Source of the DNA: Nocardia amamiensis
GTDB taxonomy: Bacteria; Actinomycetota; Actinomycetes; Mycobacteriales; Mycobacteriaceae
Assembly: GCF_015477605.1 (NCBI RefSeq)
Contig: NZ_JADLQX010000008.1
Span: 124,001-188,000 of the forward strand
Direction: 5' to 3'
DNA length: 64,000 bases
Below, piece after piece: positions 58,165-64,000 of this stretch. The notes beneath the pieces were generated by a model that ran no database searches, had not been told where the DNA came from, and was given only the letters and a program-made list of their open reading frames with translations. Each line of letters starts with the position of its first letter. Within the stretch, counting starts at the first letter, position 1. Made by a program: the position numbers and the translations under genes.

Positions 58165-58371
58165 ATGAGTTTCGCGGACACGCTCAAAGGCCTGGTCGAC
58201 AAGGGGAAGGACGCGGCGGCCAAGAACGCCGACAAGATCAACCACGGGATCGACAAGGCCGGTGACTTCATCGACCAGAAGACGCACGGCAAGTACACGG
58301 ACAAGATCGCCAAAGGCAAGGAGGCCGCCAAGAAGGTCGTCCCGCCGGATCAGTCCGGGCCGCACGCCTGA
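58165..58371 (+). CDS. Rv0909/MT0933-like antitoxin-family small protein
   Basis: A 68-residue, lysine-rich helical protein (MSFADTLKGLVDKGKDAAAK, KINHGIDKAGDFIDQKTHGKY) of the MT0933-like antitoxin family. In M. tuberculosis Rv0909 is paired with the SRPBCC-type toxin Rv0910 next to it; no such gene follows here, so this is an orphan or has another role. It is probably on the same transcript as the MBL gene. A GGAAGG element precedes the ATG. Confidence 0.78.
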   Translation: MSFADTLKGLVDKGKDAAAKNADKINHGIDKAGDFIDQKTHGKYTDKIAKGKEAAKKVVPPDQSGPHA

Positions 58372-58375
58372 GCCC

Positions 58376-58405
58376 GCGGCGGAGACCGTCGTGGGTCTCC
58401 GCCGC
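58376..58405 (+). terminator. Hairpin terminator after the antitoxin-like gene
   Basis: A 12-bp perfect stem (GCGGCGGAGACC and complement) with a six-base loop, four bases past the stop and just before ligD. Confidence 0.7.
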
Positions 58406-58418
58406 TAAACTTTGAAAC

Positions 58419-60740
58419 ATGGTGGCCCGCCGAGAGTTCGGTGGTATCGAGGTTGAGCTGAGCAACCTCGACAAGGTGCTGTACCCGGCCACCGGCACCA
58501 CCAAAGGCGAGGTCATCGCCTACTATTCGGCGATCTCACCCGCCATGCTGCCGCATATCGCAGGTAGGGCGGTCACTCGGAAGCGCTGGCCCAACGGGGT
58601 GGACGAGCCGTCTTTCTTCGAGAAGAATCTCGCGTCGCACGCGCCGTCCTGGATCGAGCGCCGGACGATGCGCCATTCCGACCGCAAGGTCGTCTACCCG
58701 CTGATCGACTCGGAGGCCGGACTGGCCTGGGTCGGTCAGCAGGCGGCGCTGGAAGTCCATGTGCCGCAATGGCGTTTCGACGACGATCAGATGGGTCCGG
58801 CGACCAGGTTGGTCTTCGACCTGGACCCGGGCGAAGGAGCCGGGCTCGCCGAATGCGCTGAGGTGGCGCTCATGGTGCGCGACATGGTCGAGGGGATCGG
58901 GTTGCATGCGTACCCGGTCACCAGCGGCAGCAAGGGCATTCACATCTACGTTCCCCTGGATCGGGAACTCAGTCCGGATGGCGCGTCCACCGTGGCCAAG
59001 CAAGTGGCCACGAATATGCAACGGCTGCATCCGGATCTGGTCACCGCGACGATGGCGAAATCGGCCCGGGGCGGGAAGGTCTTCCTGGATTGGAGCCAGA
59101 ACAATCCGGCCAAGACCACCATCGCGCCTTACTCGATGCGCGGGCGTCAGCAGCCGAACGCCGCCGCTCCGCGTACCTGGAAGGAGATCGAGAACCGGAA
59201 GAAGCTGCGGCACTTGCGCTTCGACGAGGTGCTGGCCAGGTACCGGGCGGATGGCGATCTGCTCGCGGGGCTGGACCCGCCGCTCGCGCAGGGCGGCTCG
59301 CAGCGGTCGGGTTCGGACGCGCTGACGAAGTACCGGTCGATGCGGGACCCATCCCGGACGCCCGAGCCGGTGCCTGCCGAGGCCCCGGAGCCGGGCGCGA
59401 ACAACCGCTATGTGGTGCAGGAGCACCATGCGCGTCGGCTGCACTGGGACGTGCGGCTGGAACGCGACGGAGTGCTGGTGTCCTGGGCGGTGCCGAAGGG
59501 GCCGCCTACCTCGCCGGATCAGAACCGGCTCGCGGTGCACACCGAGGACCATCCGCTGGAGTACCTCGATTTCCACGGCGCCATCCCGAAGGGCGAGTAC
59601 GGCGCCGGTGAGATGACGATCTGGGATTCCGGCACCTACGTCACCGAGAAATGGCGTGACGACGAGGTCATCGTCCAGTTCAACGGCAAGCGGCTCACCG
59701 GTCGGTACGCGCTGATCCAGACCAACGGCAACCAGTGGCTGATGCACCTGATGCGGGCCCAGAACGGCGCCGAGGCCCAGGACGAGTCCGGTGCCGGGCG
59801 GGCTTCCGGCCGGATCATCCGGCCGACGAGCGCACCTTCGCCGCTTCCGCGCGGACTGGCGCCGATGCTGGCGACACCGGGAGACGTCGCCGAGCTCGAC
59901 GCCGAGGACTGGTGCTTCGAGACGAAGTGGGATGGGTTCCGGCTGATCGCCGAGATCGATTCCGGCGCGATCACCTTGCGCAGCCGGGCGGGGAACGTGG
60001 TGACCGATCGCTATCCCGGTATCACGGTGTTGGCGCGGGAACTCGCCGGGCACAGCGTGGTGCTGGACGGTGAGGCGGTGGTCTTCGACGATCACGGCGT
60101 GGCCAATCTCGGTCTACTGCAGGCCGGTGCGGCGCGGGCGGTGTTCGTCGCCTTCGACGTACTGTATCTGGACGGCACGTCCCTGATACGCAAACGATAT
60201 TCCGATCGCCGCCGGGTGCTGGAGGCGCTGGTCGCGAACGCCCCATCGATGGTGGTGCCGCCGCGACTGGACGGGCCGGGCGCGGAGGCGGTGCGCTACA
60301 GCCAGCAGCACGGCCTGGAGGGCGTGGTCGCCAAACGCAAGGATTCGGTGTATCTGCCGGGCAAGCGCGGACATTCGTGGGTGAAGCAGCGCAATTGGCG
60401 TACCCAGCAGGTGCTGATCGGCGGCTGGCGACGCAGCGGGGCACGGAATTTCAAGTCGCTGCTGGTCGGCATTCCGCATGACGGCCGGTTGTACTACGTG
60501 GGGCGGGTCGGCACCGGTTTCAGCGAGCCGGGCATGCGTGAACTGGCCGCCCGGCTGCGCAAACTGGAACGAAAGACCTCCCCGTTCGACAACGAACTCA
60601 CCACCGAGGAGCGCAAAGAGGCGGTGTGGGTGACGCCGAAGCTCGGCGGCCGGGTGCGGTTCATGAATTGGACCGAGGCGGGACGGTTGTGGCACCCCGC
60701 CTGGCTCGGCGACGCACCGGGCACGCATGACTCCGCGTAG
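58419..60740 (+). CDS. ligD: Multifunctional DNA ligase D (polymerase-phosphoesterase-ligase)
   Basis: A 773-residue enzyme of non-homologous end joining. Order as in mycobacteria: primase-polymerase domain (about 1-290, with FDLDPGEG metal motif), phosphoesterase (HHARRLHWDVRLE, GEYGAGEMTIWDSG), then ATP-dependent ligase with nucleotidyl lysine K503 in ETKWDGFR, DGEAVVFD, EGVVAKR and WVKQRNW. The usual ku gene partner is not next to it, unlike Rv0937c-Rv0938. ATG start is 48 bases after the previous gene, behind a terminator hairpin. Confidence 0.94.
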   Translation: MVARREFGGIEVELSNLDKVLYPATGTTKGEVIAYYSAISPAMLPHIAGRAVTRKRWPNGVDEPSFFEKNLASHAPSWIERRTMRHSDRKVVYPLIDSEAGLAWVGQQAALEVHVPQWRFDDDQMGPATRLVFDLDPGEGAGLAECAEVALMVRDMVEGIGLHAYPVTSGSKGIHIYVPLDRELSPDGASTVAKQVATNMQRLHPDLVTATMAKSARGGKVFLDWSQNNPAKTTIAPYSMRGRQQPNAAAPRTWKEIENRKKLRHLRFDEVLARYRADGDLLAGLDPPLAQGGSQRSGSDALTKYRSMRDPSRTPEPVPAEAPEPGANNRYVVQEHHARRLHWDVRLERDGVLVSWAVPKGPPTSPDQNRLAVHTEDHPLEYLDFHGAIPKGEYGAGEMTIWDSGTYVTEKWRDDEVIVQFNGKRLTGRYALIQTNGNQWLMHLMRAQNGAEAQDESGAGRASGRIIRPTSAPSPLPRGLAPMLATPGDVAELDAEDWCFETKWDGFRLIAEIDSGAITLRSRAGNVVTDRYPGITVLARELAGHSVVLDGEAVVFDDHGVANLGLLQAGAARAVFVAFDVLYLDGTSLIRKRYSDRRRVLEALVANAPSMVVPPRLDGPGAEAVRYSQQHGLEGVVAKRKDSVYLPGKRGHSWVKQRNWRTQQVLIGGWRRSGARNFKSLLVGIPHDGRLYYVGRVGTGFSEPGMRELAARLRKLERKTSPFDNELTTEERKEAVWVTPKLGGRVRFMNWTEAGRLWHPAWLGDAPGTHDSA

Positions 60741-60788
60741 GGTGAGTCCCACGCCGACCGGTGGCCGCGCCGTGTTCCGGTGTCTTGG

Positions 60789-61433
60789 TCAGTTGGCGCC
60801 CGCGAGCAGTGGGGTGATGGTCGCGCTATCGGTGATCACCGCGTGGCCTTGGAATTCGAACTCATCGTAGGCGCGCGCCATGGCCGCCTTGTCGCGGCCG
60901 CCGCAGGCATCGCTGATCACCACGGGGACGAATCCGAGATCGGTGGAGTGCGCCACGGTGGGAGCGATGCCGATCTCAAGGGCGACGCCCGCGATCGCGT
61001 AGGCGCCGATGCGCAGGTCGCGCAGCATCGAGGCGAGCGGGGTGCCCTCGAATGCCGACATCGACGTCTTGTCGAACACCACCTCGTCCTTGCGCGGCCG
61101 CAGCTCGGGGACCAGCTCGAAGGCGGGCGTGTCGCGCTGCAGGATGAACCGCAGCTGGTCCACTGAATCCACCTGCTGCCAGTTCATTGCCATGCGCAGG
61201 GCGAAGGCGCCGCTGAGGCGCTCGGGCAGGAAGAAATGGCGCAGGAAGACCACCGGATAGCCACCGGAGCGCGCCGCGTCGACCACCCGCACCACCCGCT
61301 CGACGATCTCTTGGCCGTCCGGCAGCTGGCTGAGCACCCCGACCTGCATGTCGTAGACGAGTACCGCCATCCGGTCCGGTGCGCACACGTCGGCGAGTCC
61401 TTCGGGGATGTCCAGTCCGTTGCCATGCCGCAT
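60789..61433 (-). CDS. Isochorismatase-fold protein without the catalytic cysteine
   Basis: A 214-residue protein of the cysteine-hydrolase family. The catalytic Asp28 (VLVYDMQVG) and Lys (FDKTSMSAFEGTP) are present. The position of the nucleophilic Cys (GVATEYC in active members) reads GVALEIG here. Hydrolase activity is therefore doubtful; a group of actinobacterial proteins shares this replacement. AGGAG precedes the ATG. It is convergent with ligD. Confidence 0.8.
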   Translation of the reverse strand: MRHGNGLDIPEGLADVCAPDRMAVLVYDMQVGVLSQLPDGQEIVERVVRVVDAARSGGYPVVFLRHFFLPERLSGAFALRMAMNWQQVDSVDQLRFILQRDTPAFELVPELRPRKDEVVFDKTSMSAFEGTPLASMLRDLRIGAYAIAGVALEIGIAPTVAHSTDLGFVPVVISDACGGRDKAAMARAYDEFEFQGHAVITDSATITPLLAGAN

Positions 61434-61680
61434 GCTCGACTGCTCCTGTTAGTCGCGCCCGCGCTGCGGGCGGGGTGGTAGATGAGGGCTATTCGGTTGT
61501 GCTAGGTGCCTTTTCGGATCACTGTAGCCAGTCGCGGCGGACAACGGCGGCGACGGGTATGACCTCCGATCGACCGTTGCCGGGCGGATCCTACGGCAGT
61601 AGCGTTGTGACCAGAGGCGGGAGTGAGTCGGCGCCGACGGCACCCGCGCGCTTCGGCCTCGCTGGAGTGGGGAGGCCCTG

Positions 61681-62949
61681 ATGAAGGATATTCACGCGGC
61701 GCCTGTCACCGAGCAGACGCGAAATCGGCCTGCGCGCGCGGCCGTTCTCCGCGCCATTCTATCCGCCCTGGTCGTTCTGGTTCTCGGTTCGGTCTGCGCT
61801 CCTGCGGCGTCCGCCCAGCTGCCGCCCCCCGACCACGACCCGTTCTACGCGGCCCCCGCCGACCTGGGTTCGTACTGGAACGGCGCTGTTCTCGACGCGC
61901 GTCCGATCGCGTTGTTCGGTCTGCCCCTGCCGATTTCCGCGTGGCAGGTGAAGTATCGGACCACCGACTCCAGTGACCGTCCCGCGGCCTATGTGGCGAC
62001 CGTGCTGGTGCCGATGCTGCCGTGGTTCGGCCCTGGAGCGCGGCCGTTGCTGTCGTATCAGGTCCCCGAGGACAGTCTCGGCACCCGGTGCGCGCCGTCC
62101 TACGCGCTGCGCGGAGGTTGGGATACCGGCGCGGTCAACACGCTGATCGATACGCCCTTCATGGCGGAGGCGCTGCGGCGCGGGTGGGCCCTGGTGGTCA
62201 GCGATTACGAGGGACCGCAGTCCCGGTTCCTGGACGGGGTCAACTCCGGACGCGGTGTGCTGGATGGCATCCGGGCCGCCCGCGACTTCCCGGCTGCCGG
62301 ACTCGGACCCGAGACTCCTATCGGCGCCTGGGGGTATTCGGGCGGGGCCTTCGCCACGCTGTGGGCCGCGCAGCTGCAGCCGGAATACGCGCCGGACGTC
62401 GAGTTCGCCGGGATCACCTCGGGTGGCGTTCCGGCGGATTGGCCGGCCATCGCCCGCCGCGCGGACGGCACCGTGCAGGCCGGACTGGCATTGCTCATCC
62501 TTTTCGCCGTCGCCCGCAACGATCCGGCCACGGGCGTGCTGGAGTTGCTCAACGATCGTGGGCAGGCGGCTCTGATCGAAAACAGCACGGCCTGTGGGTC
62601 CGACCTCGTGCCCAAATACGTCGGGGCGCGTCTGGGCGACTTCACCACAGTTCCGGACGTGCTGTCGCATCCGGCCTTTCGGGCCGCGACCGACGCACAG
62701 GAACTCGGCGGCAGCGCGCCGACCGTGCCGACGTACCTCTACCACAGCATCACCGACGACGTGATTCCCGTCGCGGGGTTCACCGACCTGATCGGTCGCT
62801 ACTGCGCCCAGGGAGCGAACCTCACTTCGGTGCACTCGATGCTGCCCACCCACAACCCGGCGGCGATCGGCGAGGCGCCGGGTGCGATGAACTTTCTCGC
62901 GGACCGGTTCGCGGGGGTGCCGGTCGCTCCGGGGTGCCATTCGCGATAG
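61681..62949 (+). CDS. Secreted lipase (LIP family)
   Basis: A 422-residue extracellular alpha/beta hydrolase. Signal peptide LRAILSALVVLVLGSVCAP to about residue 44. GYSGG carries the nucleophilic serine, ITDDVIP the Asp and LPTHNP the His region. A cysteine pair (RCAPSY; ACGSDLV) probably forms a disulphide. Secretory lipases of this family are common in Nocardia. GGGGAGG precedes the ATG. Confidence 0.87.
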   Translation: MKDIHAAPVTEQTRNRPARAAVLRAILSALVVLVLGSVCAPAASAQLPPPDHDPFYAAPADLGSYWNGAVLDARPIALFGLPLPISAWQVKYRTTDSSDRPAAYVATVLVPMLPWFGPGARPLLSYQVPEDSLGTRCAPSYALRGGWDTGAVNTLIDTPFMAEALRRGWALVVSDYEGPQSRFLDGVNSGRGVLDGIRAARDFPAAGLGPETPIGAWGYSGGAFATLWAAQLQPEYAPDVEFAGITSGGVPADWPAIARRADGTVQAGLALLILFAVARNDPATGVLELLNDRGQAALIENSTACGSDLVPKYVGARLGDFTTVPDVLSHPAFRAATDAQELGGSAPTVPTYLYHSITDDVIPVAGFTDLIGRYCAQGANLTSVHSMLPTHNPAAIGEAPGAMNFLADRFAGVPVAPGCHSR

Positions 62950-63151
62950 GTGAGTTCGTGGTGCCTTTGCGCGAACTGCGGCTGGCTTCGGGCAGTGCAT
63001 GCGGCGGCTCGTCAACCGGAGGCCGGACGGGCTATCCCGGCTGGCTCTCGATCTGGCCATGGTCCAGCGCGCCCACCTGGCCGCAAGATATGGCCCGCTT
63101 CGACGTCGTCGGCATGCTCCTCGCCAGATCGGTGTGCACCCCTGGCATAGC

Positions 63152-63189
63152 CGAAGCGCACCGAATCGCTGGTGATTCGGTGCGCTTCG
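63152..63189. terminator. Bidirectional hairpin terminator
   Basis: A 16-bp perfect stem (CGAAGCGCACCGAATC and complement) with a six-base loop between two convergent genes. No U tract. Confidence 0.75.
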
Positions 63190-63224
63190 TTCCCCGGGTG
63201 TGCGTCAGTTCCGCGGGACGCTGA

Positions 63225-63875
63225 TCACTTCTGCGTACGGCCGGTTTCCGCCCACTTGGTGGTCCCCGGTGCGGCATTCAGCGTGCCGAGCAGGTCGATT
63301 CCGGCGACGATCAGGGTCGGTCCACCGGCGATGATGGTGCCGATGATGGCGCCGACGCCCGCTCCCGCGATGACGCTCGCGATCACCGTGGGACCGCCGA
63401 TGATTCCGGTGAGCCCGACCAGCGCGCCGACGATCGTGCCGATGAAACCGCCGACAGCGGTGGCGATGCCGAACTGCGAAAGGAACGCGTCCATCGCCTG
63501 CTGGTTCTCCTGCGGCGAGGCGACCGGCGTGGCGGCCGGGCGCGCCTGGGCCGCGTCCTTGACGATGGTCAGCTCCAGCACTCGGCCCGCGTCACGCACG
63601 GCGTGCGGCATCGGGTACTCGAGCCCGTCCTGGCGGAAGGCGAGCGGAAGTGTGAGCGCGACATTCCCGGCCTCGTCCTTGATGGCGACGGCGCCGTCGC
63701 GCACGTCGAACGTGCCCGCGGTGAGCGTCGTGACGATCTGGTTCCCGACCAGTCGCGCCTCGTACCCGATATTCGGGACCGGCGCTGGGGCGGGTTCCGC
63801 ATGCGCGGCGCCCGCACCGACCGTTAGCGCCGCGACGAGTGGTACGACCGCGGCGGTGACTTTCCGGAGAATCAT
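63225..63875 (-). CDS. Secreted DUF8020-like protein
   Basis: A 216-residue exported protein. Signal peptide to about residue 27 (MILRKVTAAVVPLVAALTVG). First domain (IGYEARLVGNQIVTTLTAGTFDV..VAIKDEAGNVALTLPLAF) matches the Nocardia DUF8020 type; the second part is a glycine-rich hydrophobic stretch (GGFIGTIVGALVGLTGIIGG). The ATG lies next to AGGGAA; an in-frame TTG at 63890 is an alternative. Function unknown; the hydrophobic part may insert in the envelope. Confidence 0.7.
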   Translation of the reverse strand: MILRKVTAAVVPLVAALTVGAGAAHAEPAPAPVPNIGYEARLVGNQIVTTLTAGTFDVRDGAVAIKDEAGNVALTLPLAFRQDGLEYPMPHAVRDAGRVLELTIVKDAAQARPAATPVASPQENQQAMDAFLSQFGIATAVGGFIGTIVGALVGLTGIIGGPTVIASVIAGAGVGAIIGTIIAGGPTLIVAGIDLLGTLNAAPGTTKWAETGRTQK

Positions 63876-64000
63876 TTCCCTGGTTTCCAATCTTCATCAG
63901 GTTTGCAGCAAAGAGAACGCGGAACGCGCTGAAATTCCTTCCCCCACTGGCGCGTACATCCGTGATGTGATTCAGAAGACAGCTACTTCCGAGTGATAAC

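Noticed and set aside
58536-60095. A 519-residue minus-strand frame inside ligD
   Set aside because: It lies entirely within the LigD coding region, and LigD motifs are complete on the plus strand.

Overview
The window is high-GC actinobacterial chromosome. Its gene order follows, from memory, a long stretch of the Mycobacterium tuberculosis chromosome (about Rv0861 to Rv0938: XPB helicase, helicase-associated protein, rpfA, cspB, DUF2771, MFS, DUF3027, DUF2530, MarR, SpoU methyltransferase, SepH, serC, two citrate synthases, prrBA, accD3, echA6, MBL-fold enzyme, Rv0909-like antitoxin, ligD). Protein wording, GTG-rich starts and the accessory genes (Eis-like acetyltransferase, hemophore-like protein, DUF8020-like secreted protein) point to Nocardia or a close Mycobacteriales relative. 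I see no rRNA, tRNA, CRISPR array, transposase or prophage.

Layout. 1-1110: start of a DNA-binding protein on the minus strand and two overlapping small genes. 1207-3255: a compact type VII-secretion-like locus on the minus strand (EspC-like protein, DUF6973-like effector candidate, small lipoprotein) with visibly lower GC. 3658-9861: XPB helicase, DUF3239, LysE exporter, secreted M1 aminopeptidase, coiled-coil protein, LppU-like lipoprotein. 9862-14436: helicase-associated/WYL protein, small Rv0863-like protein, rpfA behind a CRP box and a probable c-di-AMP riboswitch, membrane protein, cold-shock protein. 14594-16863: Tat-exported sulfatase with a divergent TetR. 16940-25014: minus-strand operon (glutaminyl cyclase, MFS, DUF2771) opposite DUF3027 and a sacsin/Hsp90-like ATPase. 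25023-27825: TetR and a secreted neutral ceramidase. 27835-34315: small membrane proteins, MarR, YccF, Eis-like acetyltransferase, rRNA methyltransferase, DUF6928, SepH. 34525-41729: serC, a hypothetical, two citrate synthases, pdxH, MFS, FKBP. 41799-53332: YhgE/Pip-like protein, PrrB/PrrA, hemophore-like protein, acyl-CoA synthetase, and a conservon (sensor kinase, Roadblock, DUF742, GTPase) whose kinase tail carries a 30-bp tandem repeat. 53384-58371: AccD3, aldo-keto reductase, EchA6, MBL hydrolase, small antitoxin-like protein. 58419-63875: LigD, a cysteine-less isochorismatase-fold protein, a secreted lipase and a secreted DUF8020-like protein.

How the parts work together. Most genes are core functions: DNA repair (XPB, LigD), cell division and resuscitation (SepH, RpfA), central carbon and amino-acid metabolism (citrate synthases, SerC, PdxH), lipid metabolism (AccD3, EchA6, acyl-CoA synthetase, ceramidase, lipase) and envelope sensing (PrrAB, conservon). 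The regulatory signals I trust most are a perfect CRP-type palindrome upstream of rpfA, a long riboswitch-like rpfA leader, and stable hairpins between convergent genes. The best candidates for something new are the small type VII effector-type locus near the left end, the repeat-tailed conservon kinase, and a 23-bp perfect inverted repeat that has a diverged partner 12 kb away.
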